NCBI GenBank assembly: GCA_905221605.1
Contig: CAJNDS010000219.1
Location: 62,001 to 126,000 of the forward strand
Reading direction: 5' to 3'
DNA length: 64,000 nt
DNA from: Symbiodinium natans
Taxonomy: Eukaryota; Sar; Dinophyceae; Suessiales; Symbiodiniaceae
A program made the position numbers and the translations under genes. This document shows, in pieces, positions 54,076 through 64,000 of the stretch. Position 1 is the stretch's first letter. Every line of letters starts with the position of its first letter. The notes under the pieces were generated by a model that was not told the origin of the DNA, searched no databases, and saw only the letters and a list, made by a program, of their open reading frames with translations.

Positions 54076-55555
54076 GCTTGTGCCAACTTGGTGGTGTCTC
54101 CTTTTGAACTTTCTGCTGCTGCCGCATCTTACTGGCTTTTACTGGCTTAAAGGATTTTATAGTGGTGCCGAGTTCCCTGATTCCATACTGAGAACTCGTG
54201 AGATGCGAGGGGAATGCCCGTCTGAAGGGAAAAGCTCTTGAGTCGACTCGGGCGAGGTGCCGATTCGTCGCTGGGTTTAGGGCTTAGGGCTTAGGGCTAA
54301 GGGCTAAGGGCTTCGGGCTTAGGGCTTAGGGTTTAGGGTTTAGGGTTTAGGGTTCTAGAGCCGAAAAAGGCTCGGACCGTGCCTGACAGTTTTGCAGAGC
54401 TTGACTTCCAAGCAGCAATGGACTTCCCAGGTTTTGTGCCGCTTTGGGCGCATGCCCTTCGATGCCCGGGGCTGAGAGACTGTGAGAACAGCAGGGGGAC
54501 ATTCTTTTGATTTCGTTTTTTTCGGGTTTGGGGCTTGGGTTTAGGGTTTTGGGCTTGGGTTTTGGGCTTGAGGGGGGTTTGGTGCCTGGGGGGGTTGGTG
54601 GGGGTGGGGTGCTTAGGGTGTCACGGAGGTTGGACATGTTTGGATGTTGCTCTGCTTGTGGCCGATGTCAGTTTCACCAATCTCCATGTGTACCCCGGCA
54701 CAGGTGGAAGCAGCGACTGAGAAGGCCCATTGCGCTGGGGATTCACATTTGGTCGGTGTACGGTTGGGCTGCCCTAAACCCTAAACCCTAACCCCTAAAC
54801 CTTAAACCCTAAACCCTTAACCCTTAAACCCTAAACCCTAAACCCTAAACCCTAAACCTTAAACCCAAAACCCTAAACCTAAACCTAAACCTAATCCTAA
54901 ACCCTAAACCCTAAACCCTAAACCCTAAACCCTAAACCCTAAACCCTAAACCCTAAACCCTAAACCCTAAACCCTAAACCCTAAACCCTAAACCCTAAAC
55001 CCTAAACCCTAAACCCTAAACCCTAAACCCTAAACCCTAAACCCTAAACCCTAAACCCTAAACTGCAACCCATTCACCCGGTGTCACCAAAGCGCCATGG
55101 GAGTGATTCTTTGTTTTCCTCCAAGGGGTCGGGCCAAGAAAGGCGCCGGTGGCACCTTCTGTTTGATGTTGCAGTATGCGTTAGGGCGGGAGTCTGAAAT
55201 TGTGCGCGAGCGAAGCTTCCTCATGTCCCTTGTTGTGTGCTCGCTTGTGCTGGTTCATGAATGGAAGGGAAGGGCCTCAAGGAACTCAAGGAACCTCAAA
55301 AGAACCTCAAAGAACCTCAAAAAACTTGAAACTCTAAGCCGAGGTAGCTGGAGCAGGCAGAAGCCTCTCACAACAGCCACCCAACAAAAGGTCAACGCAG
55401 GCCCAAGAAGCAGCCCTCGCGGGTGTTTCGAAGGTTTTTTTCCCTGCCCTCTTGACCCATGCGGCCCGTGCTTGCTGTGCATAATTCTACTGGTAGACAA
55501 AAGAACCCTAAACCCTAAACCCTAAACCCACCCTAAACCCTGTTCCGCACTGCAG
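54076..55555. repeat. Telomere-like arrays, including the longest in the window
   Basis: 54271-54354 is TTAGGGC/TTTAGGG. 54773-55065 is CCCTAAA, about 40 heptamers with CCTTAAA and CCTAAAC variants near its start. 55504-55541 is a short CCCTAAA array ending 15 bp before the first phosphatase exon. 55097-55525 is an open frame (142 codons) with no family match. Confidence 0.9.
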
Positions 55556-57653
55556 GCCTTAGCTTGCCAGCTCCTGGATTCCTCAACGGCGAAGGCTCTC
55601 TGCGAGGCTGCGCACATCCCATGCGGTCGCGAAGGTTAGTTAAGTCAGCTAAGTGGGTTGATTGTGCAGCGTGTATACTCGATGACCTCTGTACATCTCG
55701 AAGGAGACCGCTACTTTGAGCCCAAGAGCAATACACCCTACGAGTACCATACTATTACGACACTACTTCGATAGTGCTACCATACACTGCCACAAGATCA
55801 CTCAACATTTCGCTCTCCATCTTGCTATCGTCTTGCTGTAAACGAATACAACGCCCCTCAAATCATGAGACTTACGACGGCCCCCCCTCCCCTTCTCCTG
55901 CTTCCCAGCGCCTGAAGCCGGTGCTGCTCCGCGAGTGCAACGCAACCCGGCATTTTGAAAGAGAAGCGGCATTCTTCTTTTTTAGACATTGAGGGGTTGG
56001 GGTTTCGGGTTTTTTGGGGTGTCTTCGGTTCTTCAGTTGATGAGTTCCTTCATTCCGCTGCTATTGTGCCCCGAAACCCTCCTCTTGACCCCAGGGCTGA
56101 AACGAAGCCTGAGCACTGAGGTGAAGCCCGTGCCCGTACCCGTGACGGTCGTGGGCGATGTGCATGGCCAGGTGTGTTTTTGGGGTCGCATGCGGCATAT
56201 GCTTGAGCATGCCCTCTTCCTCCGAACTCGCATGTTCGGCTCATGTTCGGCTCTTGCAGACTCTCGGCCCCAAAAAGTTTGGGAGCCAGCCATGGGGAAC
56301 TTTGGCAAAGTACCGTGGCCAGCCCACGTATTCTCAATCATTTTTCACATTCCCCTGTCGCGGCAGGTCTTCGACCTGCTGGAGATGTTTCGAATTGGGG
56401 GACCCGTGCGGTGCCCATTGCGGGGTCCAGGTGTTCTAGCACCCGTTTGCGTTTGTGAAGTTTGTGACTGCTCTCGAGCTGGTGATTGTCGTCCGGGCGG
56501 CAGTTCCCGAAAAGAGTTGTTTGCTGGGGCTGCAGCGAAAGGCCAGCCGCGCCAGGTCTGATCTTGTACCTGCCGACCCTCAGGTTCCGCACACCAACTA
56601 CCTGTTCCTCGGCGATTACGTCGATCGCGGCCCTTTCTCGGTCGAAACGATCGTGCCCGCTTGGCCCTCTTATGGACCGGATGGTGCCTTTGGTTTGTTG
56701 TGTGTGGGGGGGGGGGAGTGTCTGCTTTCTCCTGCGGCATGTTTAGGTGTAGCAGATGGGCCCCAGGCTCAGAGCTCCGCGCATGCTCTTAAGAATCCTT
56801 GCCAGGCTGCTAGCGCTGCTGAAGCTCAGCCACCCAGAGCGAATCACGTGCGGAGCTCCGGAATGCAAGCGCCAGCAGGTTCAGGAAGCTGCCTGCCTAG
56901 GAACGTCTGAGACAGCAACGGGTTGCGTTACCTAACAGCTTCTCTTGTCAAGTGCAGAGATGCCGAGTGCCTTCATCACAGTTTTGCTACAGATTTTCGA
57001 AGTGGTAAGGTTGCTGCGTGGCAACCACGAGAGCCGGCAGATCACCCAGGCTCCGAATCCAGTCGACCCCGGCTGTTGCCAGTCGACCCCGGCTGTTGCA
57101 ATGCTATCTGAAGCACAGAAGAACAGCACGAAGCACCACGACAAGAAACACACACAAAACACAGAAGAACAGCACAAAACCCCCTTGCAAAGATCGCTCT
57201 CTTTGCAAGGGCCCTTGGAGCTTTTCTGAAGTCTGTGATGTTTCGGGCCCTGGAGTTTTTACCCAGTTTTGGCTGGCCTTGAGGGCATGTGAGGCCCCGA
57301 AAACTGGGCAGAGTGCTTCGCGAGGTTTATGGCTTCTATGCCGAGTGTGTCCGCAAGTACGGCGACGCCTCTGTGGGGATCCCAGAAGGATTGGACCTGC
57401 CGTAGGCTGTGGCTTGCGCACTGAACGCCTTGGGCTATAGGGCATGCAGCGGACTTGCATGCCTGCATGCCACCGCCCTGAGTGAGGCTTGTTTCCTACT
57501 TGTAGCCTAGCATTACATGCCTCGCGTGCTTCGAGACCATTGGACGTTTCAGAATCCTGCATTTCCCGTTCGGCGCCTAACGGCCTAACGCGTTTCGCAT
57601 GCGTCATTCAGGTCTGGCAGAGTGTGACGGAGCTATTCGACTACCTGCCAATC
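55556..57653 (+). CDS. PP2A-type (PP2A/PP4/PP6) protein phosphatase catalytic subunit, N-terminal half only
   Basis: Nine exons join in phase: 55556-55606, 55909-55941, 56121-56171, 56367-56405, 56584-56654, 56806-56847, 57010-57049, 57325-57372, 57612-57653. They read CQLLDSSTAKALCE, RLKPVLLRECN, VKPVPVPVTVVGDVHGQ, VFDLLEMFRIGGP, VPHTNYLFLGDYVDRG, FSVETI, LLALLKLSHPERI, TLLRGNHESRQITQ, VYGFYAECVRKYGDAS, VWQSVTELFDYLPI. The metal-binding motifs GDVHG, GDYVDRG and GNHE of serine/threonine phosphatases are all present. Donors are GC, GC, GT, GT, GC, GT, GC, GT, and probably GC after LPI. Lengths between motifs fit PP2A. The first coding exon (about 20 residues) was not found. By eye nothing after 57660 encodes the second half (CVHGG, SRAHQ, SAPNY), so the gene is truncated or continues beyond an intron of more than 6 kb. 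Confidence 0.92.
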
Positions 57654-58155
57654 GCAGCATCGGCGCGACCCATCCGCCTCGCGATTTGCTGATCCATGAG
57701 CATGTAAGTGTACTGAGTTGTACTGACCAGAACAGGACAGTTACGGTACCTTTCCGAAGAAGCAGCCCGAAGTACCCCAAATGCAGAGAGCCTCGAGTTG
57801 ACCCTACACCACTCGAAGCAGAGCTCCACTCCGGAACATCAAGTCCTGCCAGGCATTGCCAGGCTGCCTTCTCAACAGCTCCGCTTCTCTTCGGCTCCCA
57901 GAATTCAGCTTTGAACATCTATACAAGTGGAAGCAGCAGATCATGAAACTACGCCTAATGCCGTTGAGGCCCCTCTTTGCTGAGTAGGATCGCGACCCCA
58001 TTGTCCTGTCCAAGAACTGACGCGGCGGGCCGTGGAACAGCCACGCATCTTTTCCGGACCTCAAGTCCCAAACCACACGGCTTCAGAACCTTGGACTGCA
58101 GCATCATAAAAGAGATGCCATGAGATGCCCCTAAGCACCTTTCAAACCCTCCAGC
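57654..58155. other. Region after the last phosphatase exon, no clear gene
   Basis: A short open piece near 57905 (FEHLYKWKQQIMKLRL) could be an exon of the following chain. Nothing resembles the missing phosphatase half. Confidence 0.35.
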
Positions 58156-59010
58156 GGCGAGCAAAAGCCCACGCGTGGTGTCCCTGGCTTGTGTCGGGGC
58201 GTCCCGACACATGCATGGATGAGGAAGAGGAGGACTCCCTGAGCTCCTTTGAGGCGTGCTTTCATTCTTGCGCGGTTTCGGTTGGAAGCGTCTTTGCCTG
58301 ACAGCTGTGAGCCTGCAGTATCCAAACATTGGGCTGCAGGGCTGATTTGAAGGACGCAGCTTGGTTGGAGGAGGACGAGGAGGGCGGCGCACGCCGAGGT
58401 GCGACCTGTGCGACCAGCTGCACCAGCATCCTGCAGCTGTTCCCATCCTGACTAGATGGTAGTTCATAGCTGAGGGCAGGGAACGCAAGCAACAGTATGA
58501 GCTTCTACCTGCAGAGGCTCAGATCTCAAAGCTCCGAGAACAAGTTGTCCTGCACACAGTTCGCATGATGTCGGCACAGGCTTAGCGGCTCAAGCTTCGC
58601 TCGCAAGGTGCACCGCAAAGCACACGCACAAGAGAACACGGAGCTGCGCGACAACCGAGAATAGCATAGTTGAAGCGAGTTGAAGCAAGTTTGCCCTTCG
58701 CTGACACCACGTGAGATTTCAGCCAGCACCATGTCCATGCCCTCATGCCCTGAGAAATCCTAAAATCCAGCTGCAACAGACAAGCACCTCAGAGAACTTT
58801 GTTGTAGGGCGAAGGGCCTTGGGGGACGTGTGTCACAGCCTCTTCAGAACAGCTGCAAGCTGTAGGGCAAGTGTACGTGCTCTCGAACCCATGCCGATCA
58901 ACTTCGATTGGTTCGACCTCAGCCCATTCGTGCCTGGTCTGCAATAGCCAAAAGACCCTTCAGGCATGCCTCAATGCAGTGCAGCCGATGCAGAGTGAGA
59001 TGATCAACAG
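58156..59010 (+). CDS. Unassigned acidic/coiled-coil exon chain
   Basis: Likely exons: 58156-58254 (RRAKAHAWCPWLVSGRP, DTCMDEEEEDSLSSFE, GAG|GC donor) joined in phase 0 to 58353-58398 (DAAWLEEDEEGGARR, GAG|GT); then about 58480-58579 (QQYELLPAEAQISKLRE, QVVLHTVRMMSAQ, CAG|GC); and near 58951-59000 (ACLNAVQPMQSEMINR, CAG|G borders). The first two join well; the phase from the second to the third is not resolved. Strongly acidic then helical. No family was recognised. Confidence 0.4.
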
Positions 59011-60577
59011 GGGATGTGCTGGACGTTCAGAAGCCTTGCCCCCAACTCATCAAGACTACATGCGTCAAGATGTCAGATGGACCGCATCAGGCGAGCACCT
59101 ACTTCGTGGAGACGGGCCTCTTTCATGGAGAGGCAGGGCCTCGGGGGTGAAGATGGAGGTAAAGCTCGGGCGAAGCATGGAAGGAGGGTTTCATGCGAGA
59201 AAAGCTCACCCTACACCCTCAAACCCTTAGGTCTCAACCGGGGAGAATGCAGGGTTTAGGGTTTAGGGTTTAGGGTTTAGGGCTCTTCGGCCGAAGTGCG
59301 AAGACCCAGCTCAGCAGATTCAAGCCAAGGGCGCGCTGAAGGCCCTCTCCAGCGGCCTCTTTCGACAGGCCAGCTGCCAGCTTGGGCTCTCTCAGGCTTC
59401 TAAAGGGTGTGTTTAGGGTTTAGGGTTTAGGGTTTAGGGTTTAGGGTTTAGGGTTTAGGGGGGTTCTTCCCTAAATACCCCGAGGAGGTAGAATCCTTCC
59501 AGGACCCTAAATGAACCCCGAATTTTCGGCAATTCCCCGTGGCTGGGCTATGCAACCCAACTTGTGAAGAACACTTCCCAGAACTTCTCAGCTGAGTCTC
59601 TCAAGCTCCCTTTAGGGCTTAGGGTTTAGGTTTAGGGTTTAGGGTTTAGGGCTCGGATTTCGACCTCCCCTAAGACTTAAACCCTCCCCCCCCTCCACCC
59701 CAGGTTGCCCCCCAAATGAGGCTATTTAGGGATCATCAATGAAGCCTTATGGTTATTTCAGGACAATTCGGTCTCAGCATGCGCCCACCTTTGAACCCCG
59801 AAGCTTAAACCCCAAGCCCAAGAACCAGACCCACCCCCTCCCAGAAAAAAGCGAGTTCTAGACCCCTAAACTCCTAAAGACTTTAAGCAGGCTCCACCCC
59901 TGCAGCTAGTCAAGTGTCTTAGGGTTAGGGCAACCAAAACACTCTCATGCTCTTGAAACACCCCCAACTGCCTCGGAACTCCAGAAACTAAGTTGCTGCA
60001 GTAAGAAAGCCAGATTGCATACTACTCGTATTTTCTCCATAGTAGGATAGCTTGAAGCCAGCTCTTTAACAGCAACCCAGCGTATTTTGCGGGGGACCGC
60101 TTGGGCAGCCTTCGCTTGTCAGGTGATCTCCGTCGAGGCCTGTGGGAATGTGTATGTTGCACGAGACCCTGAGTGTCTCCAACTCGGGGCTAGCAGGTCT
60201 AGGGTTTAGGGTTTAGGGTTTAGGGTTTAGGGTTTAGGGTTTAGGGTTTTGGGGTACTGAATACAAAATGTAACTCATACAATAAATAAGAAAGCTAGGT
60301 GCCAAAAGGTGCAAGAACTAAGGGTTCAGGCATTGGTACGTTTGCGCCCGACTCTCTGCTTACGGAGCCGAGTTAGGTCGGGCCTGCTGCCTGAGCAGCA
60401 AAGTGGCTGAAAACGTAGTCATCGCAAGGATCCCTGTGTAGTTTGGGAGCTGCGTGTAGCTTCATCTCCAGCCAGGCTTGGTGCAATCAGGGCATCTTTG
60501 CTTCGAAATTACGAGAAAAAGCTGCGCCAGAAAGCTCAGGGACACGAAGCACGAAGCACGGAGCCACTGATCGACAG
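59011..60577. repeat. Telomere-like arrays in otherwise unassigned DNA
   Basis: TTTAGGG arrays at 59250-59283, 59408-59461, 59612-59653 and 60198-60251, all in the same orientation. Between them is C-rich sequence with short CCCTAAA-like scraps and no coding frame of note. Confidence 0.9.
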
Positions 60578-62108
60578 GTCAATGCCGAGCTCGTCGAGAG
60601 AGCTCGGGAGAAGCTCAAGCTGCCCTTGGCGGCGGGGCTGCTCAAGGTGCTCGGGCTCAGCTGTGCTAGGAAGGGGGGAAGAAGGCACAGAAGGACGCAG
60701 TGGGCACGGAGTGTACCTCCACCCTAACTCTTAGGCAACGTGGAGTTCTGATAATCTCCGGAAATCGACAGCAAACTGGTCTGAGAGTTCCCTGCCAGAA
60801 GAGGTCGTGCACGACGACTCCTCCAACTTGTGGCATCACATCCGGGACCTCGATGAGCCTCTTGGCGCCCATAGCCACGCCCAGCCACGCCGCGAGGGTG
60901 AACGAGGTAAGAACATTGTACAACCCATGTCGTGCTTAGATGCTGTTGCCTCTTAGCCGTGGAGGCCTTGCACATTCTTTCTGGATGCCCACGGCTACTG
61001 GGTGCAGGACTTGATCTCAAGTTGTCTGGCATAGAGCGTCTCGCAGCTCGGCGTGCGCAAGCTTTTGCAACTGCTGTTGCCCTTAGGCTCAGCCTACAAG
61101 CAAAATACATTCTGCACTGACTTAGTCGTTCATCCTCTGAACAAACCATTGGACTCCAAGCCATGCTGTAGGGATGGCTAGAGACACACTCTGAATCATG
61201 CGTGTAGGAGCGCGCGGCATCCTCTGCAGATCCCGCATCGGACGGCCGCGACCCTGGAGCTCAGTGCCGTGTCGGCATTCCAGGTGGCCAACCCTAAACG
61301 GGTTTTCTAACCTTAAACAACCCTAAGTGTACCGGTGTCCCTTGAAGGCCTTGTGAGTCTGAGTGGAAAGTCGGTAGAGACTGCCAATGCCGAGTCTACA
61401 GGGTTGTAAACATGTGTAAACAGATGTATACGACATGTACACGCACAAGCAGCAGATAGGACCCCCTGGCCCTCATTCCATGCATGGTCTCTGCACATGA
61501 TGTTAGACAGGTTGCTGGGGTTACGTGGTTAGCTCTGAGGGAAGTGCTGCGTGCGAAGCGCGAAGAGCAGGAGCGCATGCCCACTTCTCACGGAGCTGGA
61601 GGCCGTTTGCCCCGAAGTCCCCCTCAAAACTTCGCGAAGCTTTGGGGGAGCTGCCTTCAAGAGGCCCAGTGGAGTGACGTCTGGATGAGTGGGTTCTTGA
61701 GCTCGACGTGTTACAATGTTCCATGTTTGCTTTCGTGCTTGATTCGTTTCTTCCATGTGCTTTCATCCTTCTCCCTTTCTGGACGCTCATGGCCTCTCAT
61801 CTTGGAGAGGCCATTGCCCAGCACCCGTTGGCTCGGCAACACAAGGCGGAGTTTCTGCACTCAGAACGACACCCTCGGGCTTCCTCGGGCTTCCTCGGGC
61901 TTCGCACGATATGCAATCTGATTGCAAGCCTTTTCCCGATGGACCGCTCGCCATCCTTGAAAGAGAGCTGCCCGTGCCGAAAATGCTGCAATACAGCAGA
62001 TCAGGTGTTGATCGATGACCGCCGTTGTCTACAGCCTGGATGGGAACACCCCACACAAAGCCGCACCGATGAAGTTTTGGAGGTTTCAGCGGTCGAGGTC
62101 GTGTAGGA
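60578..62108 (+). CDS. Unassigned multi-exon gene candidate
   Basis: Likely exons: 60578-60646 (VNAELVERAREKLKLPL, AAGLLK, AG|G before and AAG|GT after); about 60768-60909 (LRVPCQKRSCTTTPPTC, GITSGTSMSLLAPIATP, SHAARVNE, donor GTAAGA); 61230-61283 (IPHRTAATLELSAVSAFQ, CAG|GT); about 61932-62000 (PFPDGPLAILERELPVPK, MLQYSR); and a possible last piece ending at TAG 62108 (TDEVLEVSAVEVV). Borders and codon use are good, but joins beyond the first two are not proved. I recognise no family. The opposite strand has a 146-codon frame over 60724-61164 that I regard as a shadow. Confidence 0.4.
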
Positions 62109-63726
62109 GTGCTACGGCTACAGCCCTCCCACCATCTTGTTGTACCGGCTACAGGCTACAACGAGAGTTGTTCAATGTTCGGCTGATTCGACTTTGCCCC
62201 TCGATCATGGCTTGCGCACCGCCATCCTTTGTTCCTTCTCAGAACCCGGCCCCTTTTCTTGGATCTAGAGGATGCCTGTGCCCGAAACCCCAAACGCTAC
62301 CCCAAGCCCTGAAATAGAAGCCAGAAGCACTACTGAAGCCACGAATGAGGATCCCCCCCCCCCCCCCAAAAAAGGAGCCATATTCTAGCCTTCCCCCTCC
62401 CCCCCCGCCCTTATCCTGGTGCTCATAGCCCAGGCTGGTGGCGTGGTCTCACCGAGGATCGGCAGGGCTCCTCTTTGCCTGCTCAGAGCTTCATAACTTT
62501 GATGAATCATAGTTTAAAGGTAGCTTTCAAGGTCATATTTATGAAGAGTTAACAAAATGTAGACAGTCCTGGGTTCCAGGCGGCCCGCTATGAATGCGAA
62601 AATTCATGATATTCGAAAGGGTCAGCGGGTGTAATAGAAGGATCGTGTTGATAAATTTTGATCTTCTTGGCATCTGTATATGCATATACGAATATAAAAG
62701 TACATATATATATAATATGCTACCCGCCCCCCACCCTCCCCCTCGCGTGCACCTACTTGTTTCGGATCTTGCACACGTGCGTTGAACCAAAAGCTGTTTA
62801 AGGTGAGCTAATGTAGTACAGACTCTGCTGGCACGCTCCACGATTGCTTTTGGCACGAAATTCGCGAAGACGATTGAATTTCGAAAGGCCTTCGCCGGGA
62901 CTGCAAGTTACTTGTAGAACTTGTTCATGTTTGGGTGCACAGTTCAACACACCCAAGCCAGCGATCTTCATTTTCAAGACAATGCTGCACTGTGCAAGGA
63001 TGTATTTTAATTATTGCTTGTGAGCAGCAATGGCCAATCAGGACGCCGTGCGGAATGCGTCGACACGTGTGACTTACATCTTATAGAGCTATTAGGCATA
63101 GTAGTTCCCCACTCAATGTTTGCTGTCAAGAATCTCCTCCGATCAGCAAAACCTACAAATGGTGCTTACTCGGAAGAAAATGACAGACCATTGCTGGACC
63201 ACTGGTTAAATTTTCGTCGGATGTTGGATATGTATTGAAGTCATCTCTCAATCAGGAAAAGGAGGGCCCCGGGAATTCTTTATGAAAAAAGGCAAGGTCG
63301 TCGACTTCCTAGTAGCTTGAGATAAAGGGCATGACAGAGTTCCTCAGGCTCTTAAAATGACTGAAGAGACCTCCTTCCCCCCCCTTCCAATTGTTGTCCT
63401 CTTGAAGGGCACATAGTCATCGTGGGAAAGGGCAGAGAGGAGCCACGGCAAGCATCACAGAAGCTGAGCGCCTGGCCCTTAGGGGTCGTTAGGGGACTTA
63501 ATGTTGCCTTGCTCGTTCCTTGTTTTGCGTGTTACTCGGTCCTCGTTAGGATCCTGTATTGTAATGTGTAGCCAACCATACGACAACCCAAGCCGTGAAC
63601 TGCAATACTCACTAGCGAACCAAAGCTGTTCAGTCAAACCTTAAAGCTAAGCTACCACCACCCGACGCCCCACCCCACCCCAAAAACAAAGAAGCACAGC
63701 AACTCTCAAACCGATGTTTCGCACAG
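62109..63726. other. No recognised gene; C runs, a dispersed element and AT-leaning sequence
   Basis: 62350-62410 has C runs. 62660-62745 is TA-rich sequence followed by a C-rich block (dispersed element). Other frames are short. Confidence 0.4.
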
Positions 63727-63804
63727 GAGATGGTGCTCGAGAAGCTTCGCAGCGTGAACCCGGACTTTAAGATCCAGCCCCTGGACACCATGCGGATGTT
63801 TTAA
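63727..63804 (+). CDS. Unassigned terminal exon, 25 residues
   Basis: After CGCACAG the frame EMVLEKLRSVNPDFKIQ, PLDTMRMF ends at TAA. Codon use is strongly coding-like and the acceptor is AG|G. The rest of the gene was not located in the window. A GC or GA donor inside MRM would make it internal instead. Confidence 0.4.
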   Translation, partial: EMVLEKLRSVNPDFKIQPLDTMRMF

Positions 63805-64000
63805 ATTTCGCTCAAGTTTTGTTTTATCCCATGCAAAGATGGTATGCCCTTGGATGGGTCGTGAGGGTCCCTGGCGGCCATACAAGGTTGTTCGGGGGGT
63901 AACCTCCCCCAAATTCATGGAGGTCTGTGGGGAGTGGGGGTGGAACCCTTTTTGGGGACCGTCAAAGGGTTCAAAATGGGTGTTGTGCGAGACTTGCGCG
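63805..64000. other. No gene seen
   Basis: Short G-rich sequence to the window edge with only a small minus-strand frame overlapping the exon at 63727. Confidence 0.4.

Overview
The window looks like nuclear DNA of a dinoflagellate, most likely from the Suessiales/Symbiodiniaceae side (the clade is an inference). Three things support this. (1) Recognisable genes are cut into many short exons. I resolved 23 introns by hand in four conserved genes: 16 start with GC, 6 with GT and 1 with GA. All end in AG, and in 21 of 23 the next exon begins with G. (2) Arrays of the plant/alveolate-type telomere heptamer TTTAGGG/CCCTAAA are scattered through the interior in both orientations. (3) Every gene I can name lies on the + strand, in line with the long one-directional gene runs known in dinoflagellates.

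Layout. 16-13142 is a Ran GTPase gene whose first exons lie before the window. It is split by a 10.5 kb intron (1214-11729). That intron holds a complete two-exon formate/nitrite-family (FNT) transporter gene (8375-9304) and several unrecognised small exon chains, all on the same strand. 13-17.3 kb has simple repeats, a possible ubiquitin-like exon set and unassigned exons. 17.7-19.4 kb is an AT-rich island with a palindrome array and, on the - strand, a frameshifted lipase-like pseudogene of probable viral or mobile-element origin. 20-30 kb is mostly unassigned, with a second AT-rich stretch (27.8-29.4 kb). A segmental duplication (25.98-27.46 kb versus 31.30-34.97 kb) brackets a complete sugar-porter gene (32551-34184) in its second copy only. 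37.8-39.9 kb holds an AT-rich degenerate repeat, then a striking tandem array of about 240 bp units, each built of two long hairpins. 40.4-45 kb has two unassigned multi-exon genes. 46-55.5 kb is dominated by telomere-like arrays. 55556-57653 is the N-terminal half of a PP2A-type phosphatase in nine exons. 58-62.1 kb has further unassigned exon chains, and 63727-63804 is a terminal exon.

How the genes work together: the four named genes are unrelated in function (nuclear transport, anion transport, sugar transport, protein dephosphorylation), and nothing suggests a pathway cluster. Exons I could not name rest on splice-like borders, open frame and codon texture only. They carry low confidence, and expression data could merge or remove many of them.
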